Shown here one piece after another: positions 50,443 through 59,216 of a DNA stretch of 64,000 bases. The first letter of the stretch is position 1, and each line of letters begins with the position of its first letter. Origin of the DNA: Streptacidiphilus sp. PB12-B1b. GTDB lineage: Bacteria > Actinomycetota > Actinomycetes > Streptomycetales > Streptomycetaceae. Location: positions 5,704,001 to 5,768,000 of the forward strand of contig NZ_CP048405.1 of the NCBI RefSeq assembly GCF_014084125.1, written 5' to 3'. Below the pieces are notes generated by a model that worked only from the letters and a program-made list of their open reading frames with translations, was not told where the DNA came from and searched no databases. A program made the translations under genes and the position numbers.

Positions 50443-50796
50443 ACCGTCGGACGAACGCGCATGCCGCCCGGGCACCGCTCATGGCCATCGCCCGGCCGAC
50501 GATCCCCATCTCACTGTCCGTAGCAGCGATCTGGGCACGCCCAGACGGCTTCGTCAGCCTGACGACGACCGCCCAGAAGCGAACGGAATCGTTTCAGCCA
50601 CGTCCTGCCGAATTCTTGCGCCGCGCCCCGGAAATCCGCCCGTGATGGCACCCGAATTCGCACATCCGTCTGCATTTTGCGTGCAGAGCGTGAGTCTCCG
50701 CGTGCCTCGTGTGACCGCCGTGGTCCCCAGATGGTCCCCAACCCCCCTGACCGGACCCCCGGCGCGCACTGTCCAAATCTGACGCCCAGTCACGCA
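50443..50796. other. Unassigned sequence between the IS and tRNA-Pro
   Basis: About 350 bp with no gene I can support. A leftward frame containing GDHLGTT sits near 50730, but it lacks any integrase motif. Confidence 0.3.
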
Positions 50797-50837
50797 AAAG
50801 CCCTCCGACCAGGACTTTCGTCCAGTCGAAGGGCTTT
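50797..50837 (-). terminator. Terminator of the tRNA-Pro gene
   Basis: AAAGCCCTCCGAC (50797-50809) pairs with GTCGAAGGGCTTT (50825-50837) with one mismatch. Read leftwards the stem is followed by TTTTGCG, 10 nt beyond the tRNA 3' end. Confidence 0.75.
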
Positions 50838-50846
50838 CGTACTCTG

Positions 50847-50920
50847 TCGGGACGACAGGATTTGAACCTGCGACCCCCTGACCCCCAGTCAGGTGCGCTA
50901 CCAAGCTGCGCCACGTCCCG
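50847..50920 (-). tRNA. tRNA-Pro (GGG anticodon)
   Basis: A 74-nt cloverleaf. The acceptor arms are CGGGACG and CGTCCCG with discriminator A. The D loop has AGCTTGGTAGCGC. The anticodon stem CCTGA/TCAGG encloses CTGGGGG (anticodon GGG), and the T arm is GCAGGTTCAAATCCTGT. CCA is not encoded. The mobile-element region lies on the side of its 3' end, the usual place for tRNA-targeted integration. Confidence 0.95.
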
Positions 50921-51045
50921 AGGCTGCGGTGCCTTGCGGCTTTGCGGCCTGTCCCCGGTCTCCCGGGCACAGGAAGAACAATACAGCACATGGGGCGGTG
51001 CTCGCGCACAGGTCGAGGGGGTGGGGGTGGGGACAGAGGGGCTGG

Positions 51046-52524
51046 TCAGGGGGTGGGGTGGCGGGAGTCGTAGCGGGCGAAGCCGGGGTAGCGGACGAGC
51101 AGGAGCAGCATGGCGGCGACGCAGGCGACGCCGCCGCTGACGGCCGAGAAGGTCGGGGTGGTGAGCTGGGCCACGGTGCCGGACTCGAAGTCGCCCAGGC
51201 GGGGGCCACCGGCGACGACCACGGTGAAGACGCCCTGGAGGCGGCCGCGCATGTCGTCCGGGGCGGCGGCCTGCATGATCGTGTTGCGGAAGATCATGCT
51301 GACGGTGTCGGCCGCGCCGGCGGCGGCCAGCAGCAGCAGGCCGAGCCAGAGGTGGCGGGAGAGCCCGAAGCCGGCGATGGACAGGCCCCAGACCATGACC
51401 GCGAGGATGACGGCGACGCCGTGCCGGTGCACGCGGCCGACCCAGCCGGAGAACAGGGCACCGAGCAGCGCGCCGACCGCCGGGGCGGCGGCGAGCAGGC
51501 CGACGGTGCCGGTGTTGCTGTGGTAGAGCACCACGGCGAGGGCCGGGAACAGCGCCCTGGGCATGCCGAAGACCATGGCCGCGAGGTCGGCCAGGAAGCT
51601 CATCCGCAGGTTGGGGCGGTCGCGCAGGAAGCGCAGGCCGTCCAGGACGGATGCGCGCGGCCGCCGGGCAGGCGCGGTGGGGTCGGACGGGTCGGCCGGC
51701 TCGGGGCGCATCGACGGCAGCCGCCACATCGCGTACAGCGAGGCGCTGAAGGCGATCGCGTCGACCAGGTAGGCGGCCTGGTAGCTCCAGATCTCGATGA
51801 GCAGGCCACCGAGCATAGGGCCGACGGTCAGGCCGAGGTTCATGCTGATCGTGGACAGGGCGTTGGCGGCGGGCAGCTGCTCGGCCGGGACCAGGCGCGG
51901 GACCATGGACGCCCGGGCCGGGGCGTTGAGCGCGAAGCAGACCGCCTGCAGGGCGACCACCGCGTACAGGACGCCGACCTGCCGGACGCCGAGGAACGCC
52001 TGCGTCGCCAGCCCGGCGGACAGGATGGCGAGGCCGGTCGCGCCGAAGAGGCCGAGCCGCCGCCGGTCCATGGTGTCGGCGATCGCGCCGCCGTACAGGC
52101 CGAAGATCACCAGGGGCACCAGCGAGCAGAGCCCGACCAGGCCGGTGGCGAAGGTGGAGCGGGTGAGCGCGTAGACCTGGATGGAGATCGCCAGGGCCGT
52201 CATCTGCTGGCCGATGGATGAGACGCTCTGGCCGAACCAGAGCCGACGGAAGTGGGCGCTGCTGCGGAGCGGGGTGACGTCGGCCAGCGCCGTGGCCGCC
52301 AGCCTGCGGAGTCCTCGGGGCGGGGACGGCAGCGTGGGCGTCAGCGAGACAAGGGATGAGTCGTACTGTTGGGATGATTCGGATCTTTGGGCGCGAGCAG
52401 TCTGCTGCGGGAGCCGGATATCCGGGATATCCGGGCCATCGACCTCGGCCTTCGCTTGGCGCTCGGATCCGGATATATCGGGACGACGGGGAGGCGGGGG
52501 CGGCGAAAGCTGGTCACTGGGCAC
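51046..52524 (-). CDS. MFS transporter (EntS-like exporter)
   Basis: A 492-residue membrane protein. A ~90-residue hydrophilic Pro/Ser-rich N-terminal extension precedes about 11-12 transmembrane helices. The MFS loop 2-3 motif is GGAIADTMDRRRLGL. Segments ARASMVPRLVPAEQLPAANA and LGLTVGPMLGGLLIE are typical of the EntS/multidrug exporter class. The GTG at 52524 has a strong GGGAGG ribosome binding site, supporting the long N-terminus. The substrate is unknown. It is followed leftward by tRNA-Pro and preceded by tesB in the same orientation. Confidence 0.85.
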   Translation of the reverse strand: MPSDQLSPPPPPRRPDISGSERQAKAEVDGPDIPDIRLPQQTARAQRSESSQQYDSSLVSLTPTLPSPPRGLRRLAATALADVTPLRSSAHFRRLWFGQSVSSIGQQMTALAISIQVYALTRSTFATGLVGLCSLVPLVIFGLYGGAIADTMDRRRLGLFGATGLAILSAGLATQAFLGVRQVGVLYAVVALQAVCFALNAPARASMVPRLVPAEQLPAANALSTISMNLGLTVGPMLGGLLIEIWSYQAAYLVDAIAFSASLYAMWRLPSMRPEPADPSDPTAPARRPRASVLDGLRFLRDRPNLRMSFLADLAAMVFGMPRALFPALAVVLYHSNTGTVGLLAAAPAVGALLGALFSGWVGRVHRHGVAVILAVMVWGLSIAGFGLSRHLWLGLLLLAAAGAADTVSMIFRNTIMQAAAPDDMRGRLQGVFTVVVAGGPRLGDFESGTVAQLTTPTFSAVSGGVACVAAMLLLLVRYPGFARYDSRHPTP

Positions 52525-52634
52525 GCAATATCCTCCCTCGCCGCCCCGCCGACGCCTCCTCCGGGGTCGTCTACTCAGGGGTCGGCCGGGGGCCGGGGCA
52601 GCCCCGAGGCCGGGGCCGCACCGGGCGCGGGGGA

Positions 52635-53495
52635 TCAGTCCGGGATGCGGCGGAACAGGCCCTCCTGCATCACCGACACCACCAGCCGGCCGCTGCGGTC
52701 GAACAGCTGGCCGCGCGCCAGCCCCCGTCCGCCGACCGCCACCGGGGACTCCTGCTGGTAGAGCAGCCAGTCATCGGCGCGGAACGGGCGGTGGAACCAC
52801 ATGGCGTGGTCCAGCGAGGCCATGTCGAAGTGCCGCTTGCCCCACAGCGGCTCCACCGGCACCCGGACCGCGTCCAGCAGCGTCATATCGCTGGCGTAGG
52901 TCACCGCGCACGCATGGATCAGCGGGTCGTCGCCGAGCTCGCCGTTGGTGCGCAGCCAGACGGCGACGCTCGGTTCGACCCCGGCCAGCTCCTCCTGCGT
53001 CCAGCGGAGCCGCTCGACGTAGCGGAGGTCGAACGGCTGACGCCTGCTGATGAACGGCGGGATCTCCCCCAGCACCGAGCCGACCTCGTCCAGCGCGCTG
53101 GGCAGGTCCTCGGGGCCGGGCACCGGGGGCGCCGGGATCTGGTGCTCGAAGGGCGAAGGTTCCGGGAGGTGGAAATCGGCCGTCAGCGCGAAGATCGTCC
53201 GTCCCTGCTGGACGCCGAGCACTCTTCGGGTGGTGAAGGACCGGCCGTCCCGGATCCGGTCCACCTGGTAGACGATCGGCACGCCGGGGACGCCCGGGCG
53301 CAGGAAGTAGGCGTGCAGCGAGTGGACCGGCCGCCCGTCGTCGACGGTGCGGCCCGCCGCGATCAGGGCCTGTCCCGCCACCTGGCCGCCGAAGACCCGT
53401 TGCAGCGACTCCTCCGGGCTGCGGCCACGGAAGATATTGGTCTCGATTCGCTCCAGATCCAGCAGGTCGACCAGGTGGTCCACGGGATTGCCCAT
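52635..53495 (-). CDS. tesB: Acyl-CoA thioesterase II
   Basis: A 286-residue double-hotdog thioesterase that hydrolyses medium- and long-chain acyl-CoA. The N-terminal hotdog includes VFGGQVAGQALIAAGRTVDD and VHSLHAYFLRPG. The C-terminal hotdog includes SLDHAMWFHRPFRADDWLLY and GRGLARGQLFDRSGRLVVSV. The active-site residues of the TesB class (Asp in SLDHAMWF, plus Thr/Gln on the second hotdog) appear present. The ATG at 53495 has AAAGGG upstream. It is probably housekeeping and unrelated to the sugar locus. Confidence 0.92.
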   Translation of the reverse strand: MGNPVDHLVDLLDLERIETNIFRGRSPEESLQRVFGGQVAGQALIAAGRTVDDGRPVHSLHAYFLRPGVPGVPIVYQVDRIRDGRSFTTRRVLGVQQGRTIFALTADFHLPEPSPFEHQIPAPPVPGPEDLPSALDEVGSVLGEIPPFISRRQPFDLRYVERLRWTQEELAGVEPSVAVWLRTNGELGDDPLIHACAVTYASDMTLLDAVRVPVEPLWGKRHFDMASLDHAMWFHRPFRADDWLLYQQESPVAVGGRGLARGQLFDRSGRLVVSVMQEGLFRRIPD

Positions 53496-53797
53496 GCGAT
53501 TCTCGCCCTTTCCATCTGCGTGTTCTCCCCCGTCGAACTCTGCGAACTCCTCAGCGAACTCCGCATCCCTGTGCGAACCCCGCTGCCGCCATTCTCCTCT
53601 TCCCCCGCCGGTTCCCGCCTGACAGGGCGTGACGGGCGCACCCGGCCAGGTCCGTACACAGGTGTGAGCCGCTCGTACGGGTGATGACCGTCCGACAGGT
53701 TTCTACTCAGGTCGGGCCTGGTCAACCGGTTGAGAACGACGTATGAACAGACTGCGCCGCTCCCGAATCGCGCGGCAGATCGTGTCAAAATGCGCCA
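53496..53797. other. Divergent promoter region between tesB and a membrane-protein gene
   Basis: About 300 bp without a recognisable gene. Promoters for both directions are expected, but no clear -35/-10 pairs or operators were found. Confidence 0.35.
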
Positions 53798-56196
53798 GTG
53801 CCCTCTGTTTCTCCCGCCGACTCGGCCGACACGGCCGACACGGCCGCTACCGAACCGGTGGAACCCGCCACGGCTGCCGCGCCGCCCGCCGCTGAAAGCG
53901 ACGACGACCGGCCGCCTGCGGGCAACCACGCGAAACAGCCCCTCCGCCGCGCGACGGACGCCGCGAACACGCTGAACACCGCGCCTGCGGTGAACACCGC
54001 GAACGCTGTGGACGTCGCGGCCATGGTGAACGCCGCGGCGGCCCTGAAGGCCGGGACCGCCGCCGCTGCCGCCCCGGCGAAGGCCGACGCCGACGCCGAC
54101 GCCAGAGCCGAGGCCGGGGCCGACACCCGTGCCGAGGCCCGGGCCGAAACCGGGGCCGAAACCGCCGCCGACGCTGCGGAGGGCTCCGTCCGTGCTGCCC
54201 CGGCGCGGACCGCGGAGCCCGCCGCGCCCGGGAGCGCCCGCTGGGGCGGCCGGCTCCGGAGCTCGCTGACCACCGCCCGGCTGCGCAGCGTCGTGCGGCT
54301 GGTCGGCGCCGGTGAGACCACACCGGGCAGCCTGCGGCGTCCGCCCGCGCAGATGAACCGGATGCTCACCGTACTGGCCTGCTCCAGCATGCTCATCGGC
54401 GCGCAGGACATGTGGAACCGCACGGTCATCAACGAGCACAACCACGCCATCGTGGTCATGCTGTACTTCGGCTCGATCGTGGTGCTCGGCGTCCTGGCCC
54501 TGTCGGTGCGCACCCGGCGGGCGATGACGATAGTGGACGGGTCGGTCCTGCTGGTCGCCGCGCTGGAGTGCGTCAACCGCTTCTACACAGTCACCGCCGC
54601 CAAGCCGCCCAGCACGCTGAACTCGACCCACGTCTACTACGGCACGGACGAGGGCTCGCTGATCCACATGGCGGCCAGGACGCTGCTGCACGGCGGCCGC
54701 ATCTACGGCACGCAGTGGCCGCAGATCTTCGAGATGTTCCATGTCGGCACCACGCCGCTGATGAACGGCGGCGCCGCCACCGGCCTGGACTATCCGCCGC
54801 TCGGCCCGATCTTCACGGCCCTGCCGATGGGCCTGCACCTGAGCCACCCCCGGCCGGGATCGCCGCGACGGCCATGCTGCTGCTGGCGTCGCTGGTGATG
54901 TTCCTGCTGCTGCCGGTCGCCTGGCGGCCGGTCGCGGTGATCGTCTGCTACGGCTTCGGCTGGCTGCCGAACTACGCGGAGATGGGCTACCCGGGCTGCA
55001 TGGAGCTGCCGTTCCTGCTGGTCGTGGTCGCCTACTGGCAGCGCACCGGACGCGGCGGGCGGCTCGGGCGCTGGGGCACCGTCCAGGCGGTGTGCCTGGG
55101 GATCGCCTGCTGCCTGCACCAGCTGACCTGGTTCCTGGCCCCGTTCCTGGTGGTCGGGCTGTACCTGATCCGGCGCGGCGAGATGCCCGCCCGGGACGCG
55201 GCCCGGGTGGTGGGCCGCTACGTCGGCATCACCGCCGGGGTCGCCCTGGTGATCAATCTGCCCTTCATCCTGCAGGGGCCCAAGCCCTGGCTGCGGGGGG
55301 TGCTGGCGCCGATACTGCAGAAGGCGATCCCCAGCGGGCAGGGGCTGGTGGGCATCTCGTACTACTTCCGTTCCGGCAGCGGCAACCTCAGCCTGTACAG
55401 CGATGCGGGGCTGCTGCTCGGCGCGGCGATGCTGATCATGCTGGTGGTCTTCCCCCGGCGGCTGGGGCTGGCCGTCACGGTGATGCCCTGGCTGGTGTTC
55501 TACCTGTCCACGCGTTCGCAGGAGGACTACTTCGACCTGACCGTCCCGCTGTGGGTGATGGCCGCCGCGACCGTCAGCTCGGTCGAGTTCGACCGGGCCT
55601 GGCATCCGCGTCCCCGGCTGCTGCGCACCCGGACGGCGCGCACGCTGCTGGTGCCGCTGCTGCTCGCCCCGGCCATGCTGTCGCTGTTCGGCGCGGTCCT
55701 GACGCATCCGCCGCTGCGGATGCGGATCACCCAGATGGCCGGGAGCGCCGGCGAGGGCGTGCTCGCGCTCAGCAGCGACCTGCAGAAGCTGACGGTGGAG
55801 GTGACCAACACCTCCGGCGACCCGCTGAGCCCGCACTTCGCCACCAGCACCGGGGCGACCACCTCGGCGTACTGGCAGGTGCTGGCCGGGCCCGCGGTGA
55901 TCGCGCCCGGGCAGAGCGCGACGTACGAGCTGGCCGCGCCGCTGAGCGGGGTCGGCGCGCCGGGCATCACCGACCGCATCCTGCTGCGCGCGGTGACGCC
56001 GGACCCGATGACGCTGTCCACGCAGCTCATCGGCATCGGCCCGGATCCGGAGACGGTGACGGCGCTCCAGCGGCAGGCGGCGAAGGAGCGGCAGGCGGCG
56101 GCGCAGGCGAAAGCCCGGGCCGTGGCCCGGGCGAAGTCCGGCGAGCGGCATCGCTCGTCGCGGAACGACCGGTCGGTCGAGGCCGGCGCGCGGTGA
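53798..56196 (+). CDS. Large multi-pass membrane protein, glycosyltransferase-like, with frameshift
   Basis: The N-terminus (~150 residues) is Ala/Glu/Thr-rich and low-complexity. About ten transmembrane helices follow (MLTVLACSSMLIGAQDMWN, AIVVMLYFGSIVVLGVLALS, LLLASLVMFLLLPVAWRPVA, LTWFLAPFLVVGLYLI), then an extracellular beta-type domain and an Ala/Lys/Arg-rich tail. The layout and loops (ATGLDYPPLGPIFTALPMG) resemble lipid-linked-sugar (GT87-like) glycosyltransferases, but no motif proves it. The frame breaks in a run of five C (54847-54851). With a sixth C, GLHLSHP joins AGIATAM-type sequence and the protein runs to 56196, ~799 residues. The GTG at 53798 is the best available start. Confidence 0.6.
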
Positions 56197-56215
56197 TCCG
56201 GCCGGGGCGGCGCAG

Positions 56216-56240
56216 ATCGGGATCGGGATCGGGATCGGCG
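56216..56240. repeat. Short GGGATC tandem repeat
   Basis: Four consecutive copies of a 6-bp unit (GATCGG) occur just after the membrane-protein gene, in the 126-bp gap between convergent genes. Two small hairpins, GAGCGGTGCTC and GAGCAGTGCTC, follow at about 56253 and 56310 and may serve as terminators. Confidence 0.5.
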
Positions 56241-56322
56241 CTCACGGGCGAGAGCGGTGCTCTGCCGCGAGAGTGCCGATCCGGTCTGCGACGCGAGCGC
56301 CATTCCGGGGCGAGAGCAGTGC

Positions 56323-57717
56323 TCACGGTCTGAACGGCAGCGCGGGCACCTCGAAGCAGTCGGTGTCCATGTCCGGCACCTGGGTGACCCAGGCGCCCCG
56401 GACACCCTGGACCGTCGCCGAGTCCTCCCAGCGGGCCACGTCCAGGCAGGCCCGCTGGAGGCCGGTCGGCGCGGGCCCGGCCGTGAAGCCGGTGGGAATC
56501 AGCAGCCCGTCGGCGTCGTACGGCTGCGGCCGCTCCATGAAGCTGTTGACGCAGGCGCGGTCCACCTCGCCGCCGCAGGACAGGGCCGCGTCTGCGAACC
56601 ACTGCGCCGCCGCCCAGCCCTCCAGCTCCCACTGCGACATCAGTCCGGCCCGCGCCGGGTAGTAGAGCTGCATGGCCGCCCGGAACGCCGCCACCGCCGG
56701 GTAGCGGACGTCCTCGTAGTTGCGGCTGCCCGCGGTGGCCCACAGCACGTCCCGGCAGCCCGGGACGGCGGCGTAGTCCTGCGCCGTCTGCTGCGACCAG
56801 TTCTGGACGTTGGTCACCTTGGCGGCCACCGTGACCCCGTCCGCCGCCATGGCCTGGCACAGGCTGATGTTGCCCCGGGTGTCCATGGCGTCCATCAGCA
56901 GCTGCGTCCCCTGCGCCTTCATCCCGGCGGCGACGGCGGCGAAGTCGGGCAGGGCGAAGTCCACGGTCTCGCTCTGCACCTGGTAGCCGTCGGCGCGCAG
57001 CCCCTGGGTCAGCTCCGCCGCGTAGCGGGCCGAGTCCGCCTGGTCGTAGGCGACGACGGTGGCGCGGCGCAGGCCGAGCTTCTGCCGGAAGTACTGGTAC
57101 ACCTCGGTGGTCTGGTACTCGGTGCCGTTCCAGCCGGGTGACGCCCCGGTCCTGGGCTCCGAGCTGCCGTCGATCTGGTACAGGTACGGGTACTGGTCGT
57201 AGGCGGTGCTGATGGGTTCGCCGCCGATGTCGGGCACGTGCTGGGCGCTGACGTAGGCGGCTCCGGCGTAGTCGAGTTCGCTGCCGGCGACCAGGGCGAC
57301 CACGTGGTCCTGGTCGATCAGCCGATGGACGCAGGTCTGGTTGCCTCCGCCGTCGCCGCTGTCGTCACAGGTCACGACGTGGATCTGGTGGCCGTCGAGG
57401 CCGCCCGAGGCGTTCAGGGCGCGGAAGTGGGCCAGCGCGCCGTACAGCGGTCCGCTGAAGGCGTCGACGCCGAGCGGGCTGGACACCGAGGTGACGATGC
57501 CGACGGTCACCGGCGGCCCGGCTGCGGACGCGGGCGCGCCCGCTGCTCCCCCGGCCGGGCCGCCGAAGTCGCGCGCGGGCAAGCGGCTGCCGCACCCGGC
57601 CAGCGGCAGCGCAGCGAGCAGCAGCACCGCCAGCACGGCCACCGCCCGCCGGGACGACCGGGCGCAGAGCAACCGACTGCGCCCGCGCCGCGCCCGGACC
57701 GGCCGGTTCAGGAGCAT
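56323..57717 (-). CDS. Branched-chain amino-acid-type ABC substrate-binding lipoprotein
   Basis: A 464-residue extracellular binding protein of the LivJ/type I periplasmic fold. The lipobox is LLAALPLAGCGSRLP (Cys near residue 43). The two lobes are visible as VTVGIVTSVSSPLGVDAFSG and VVALVAGSELDYAGAAYVSA, then RRATVVAYDQADSARYAAEL. Several Cys pairs (CDDSGDGGGNQTC; CGGEVDRAC) may form disulfides. The start is at 57717, overlapping the upstream lipoprotein gene by 10 nt. The matching permease and ATPases are encoded divergently at 59217-62617, so it probably serves that transporter. The ligand is not predictable. Confidence 0.82.
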   Translation of the reverse strand: MLLNRPVRARRGRSRLLCARSSRRAVAVLAVLLLAALPLAGCGSRLPARDFGGPAGGAAGAPASAAGPPVTVGIVTSVSSPLGVDAFSGPLYGALAHFRALNASGGLDGHQIHVVTCDDSGDGGGNQTCVHRLIDQDHVVALVAGSELDYAGAAYVSAQHVPDIGGEPISTAYDQYPYLYQIDGSSEPRTGASPGWNGTEYQTTEVYQYFRQKLGLRRATVVAYDQADSARYAAELTQGLRADGYQVQSETVDFALPDFAAVAAGMKAQGTQLLMDAMDTRGNISLCQAMAADGVTVAAKVTNVQNWSQQTAQDYAAVPGCRDVLWATAGSRNYEDVRYPAVAAFRAAMQLYYPARAGLMSQWELEGWAAAQWFADAALSCGGEVDRACVNSFMERPQPYDADGLLIPTGFTAGPAPTGLQRACLDVARWEDSATVQGVRGAWVTQVPDMDTDCFEVPALPFRP

Positions 57718-58373
57718 CCGGGGACGGCAGCGCCGCCGTTGTTCAGCTTGACCAGGCCGCACAGGGTGGCATCGGCCACCTGCCAGACCCCGCCGGCCAG
57801 CACCGACTTGCCCGCCGAGCCGGGCAGTACGGCCGCGCCGCTCTCGCACAGGTTGAACGTGACGTCGGCGGCCGCGGCTCCGGTGAAGTCGACGGCGGTG
57901 ACGGTCACCGTGGCGGCGCTCGCCAGCTTGTTGCTGGCGAAGCCCTGCAGGACGGGCGCGAAGGCCGGACCGTTCTGCAGCAGCGCCAGCTTGGAGGCGG
58001 CGGGCGTGGCCGGGTCGAAGAACTTCTGGAAGGAGGTGGCGACGGCCGTGGCCGCCGAGGCGGTGTCGGCCGGGCCGCTGCCGCTGACGGTCGGGGCGAT
58101 CACCGTGGTACAGGCGGCCGGAGCGGCGCCCGCCGTGGTCGGAGCCGCCGCAGCGGTCGTGGGCGCGGCGGGCGCGGTGCTGCTCGCGGCGGAGGCCGTG
58201 GACGTGGTCGATCCGCTGCTGCTGCACGCCGCCGCGAACAGCAGGACGGCCGCCGCACCCAGGCCGACCGCGCCGCGCCGCCGCACCACGGCCGCGAGCG
58301 GCGTCGCCGGATGCGCCGCCGCAGACCGCTGCGCCGAGCGCCGTGCACCCGCTGTCCTGGAATCTCTGGCCAT
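57708..58373 (-). CDS. Lipoprotein with MTB12-like C-terminal domain
   Basis: A 221-residue lipoprotein. The Arg-rich N-terminus and signal VGLGAAAVLLFAAACSSSGS (lipobox Cys) are followed by a Ser/Thr/Ala/Pro linker and a ~120-residue globular domain (TSFQKFFDPATPAASKLALL, GFASNKLASAATVTVTAVDF, GVWQVADATLCGLVKLNNGG). This domain resembles the low-molecular-weight antigen MTB12 family of actinobacteria, function unknown. The ATG at 58373 has GGGAGG at ideal spacing. It is translationally coupled to the binding-protein gene by a 10-nt overlap, suggesting an accessory role in the same uptake system. Confidence 0.75.
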   Translation of the reverse strand: MARDSRTAGARRSAQRSAAAHPATPLAAVVRRRGAVGLGAAAVLLFAAACSSSGSTTSTASAASSTAPAAPTTAAAAPTTAGAAPAACTTVIAPTVSGSGPADTASAATAVATSFQKFFDPATPAASKLALLQNGPAFAPVLQGFASNKLASAATVTVTAVDFTGAAAADVTFNLCESGAAVLPGSAGKSVLAGGVWQVADATLCGLVKLNNGGAAVPGCS

Positions 58374-58402
58374 GGAAGCCTCCCGCCGTCTCCACACTCA
58401 AT

Positions 58403-58417
58403 CTGACTAACCGTCAG
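58403..58417. promoter_or_regulatory. Palindrome in the divergent promoter of the Liv-type system
   Basis: CTGAC-TAACC-GTCAG is a perfect 5-bp-arm palindrome 30 bp upstream of the lipoprotein gene. The same CTGAC-N5-GTCAGT pattern recurs inside the permease gene at 60137-60153. A TetR-like operator is one possibility. No regulator gene is adjacent. Confidence 0.45.
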
Positions 58418-58592
58418 TTATGAATACGCTAGCGGCTCCTGCCGGAAGCAGAGCCGACTGTGCAGTCAATCGATGGCGGAATGTGACCCTCCGCTCAGCG
58501 TCGAGACCACCACGAGGATTCGCTGCAGCGGCATGGAGCCGGAGCGGCCCCTGTGCTTTCCTGAGGGGGGACCACCGGCGACGGGGGAGACG

Positions 58593-59213
58593 ATGGCGAA
58601 CACACGCGACGCCGCTCCACGCTCCCCGCGAGCACCGCGCGCTCTCGCCGCACGCACCCTCGCCGCCCTGCGCGACGTACGAGCCCTGCGCGCACGGCGG
58701 GTTGCCCGGGTGCGCACGGGCTGGATCGCGGTGGCACTCGGAGCCGGGCTGTGCTTCCTCGGCTGGTACGGCGTCTCCGGCGAGCGATACACCGCCCGGC
58801 AGCTCCCCTACCTGGCGTCCGCGACCGCGCCCGGCGTAGCGCTGCTGCTGGGCGGAACCATCCTGCTCGGCAACGGCGACGGGGACGCCCGATCACTCCA
58901 ACAGGAAAGAATCCTGCGGCAGTTGGAGCTGCTGTACCGGCTGCTGACGGAGGCGGCGGCAGCGGACGCCCCGAGGGAGCCGACGGCGGAGCGGCCGCAG
59001 GCGGGCAGCGCGGCGACGGAGACAGCGAAGACGACGACGGCGGCGGCGGGCGCGGTGCTGTTCGCCGTACCCGGCGGCGGCACCTACCACCTGGCCGAGT
59101 GCCTGCTGCTCCAGGGCCGGGACGACCCGCAGCCCGCCGCTCCCGGCACGATCGTCCAACGCGCTCTGCGGCCGTGCCCGTTGTGCGAGCCGCCGTCCGC
59201 GCCGGAGGGGTGA
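58593..59213 (+). CDS. Two-helix membrane protein with C-terminal Cys motif
   Basis: A 206-residue protein of unknown function. A basic N-terminus is followed by two transmembrane helices (GWIAVALGAGLCFLGWYGVS, YLASATAPGVALLLGGTILL). A short coiled-coil-like stretch follows (SLQQERILRQLELLYRLLTE), then a linker. The C-terminal motif VPGGGTYHLAECLLLQGRD...LRPCPLC could coordinate metal through His and three Cys. The ATG at 58593 has GGGGGAG upstream. The gap to the fused permease gene is 3 nt, so it is cotranscribed with the transporter. I infer a regulatory or assembly role from context only. Confidence 0.65.
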   Translation: MANTRDAAPRSPRAPRALAARTLAALRDVRALRARRVARVRTGWIAVALGAGLCFLGWYGVSGERYTARQLPYLASATAPGVALLLGGTILLGNGDGDARSLQQERILRQLELLYRLLTEAAAADAPREPTAERPQAGSAATETAKTTTAAAGAVLFAVPGGGTYHLAECLLLQGRDDPQPAAPGTIVQRALRPCPLCEPPSAPEG

Positions 59214-59216
59214 GCG

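Noticed and set aside
50510-50760. Possible integrase C-terminus next to tRNA-Pro
   Set aside because: A leftward frame contains GDHLGTT, sometimes seen in integrase tails, but no catalytic motif is present.
50847-50870. attachment-site repeat of the tRNA-Pro 3' end
   Set aside because: I saw no second copy of the tRNA 3' end within the window, so an att pair cannot be claimed.
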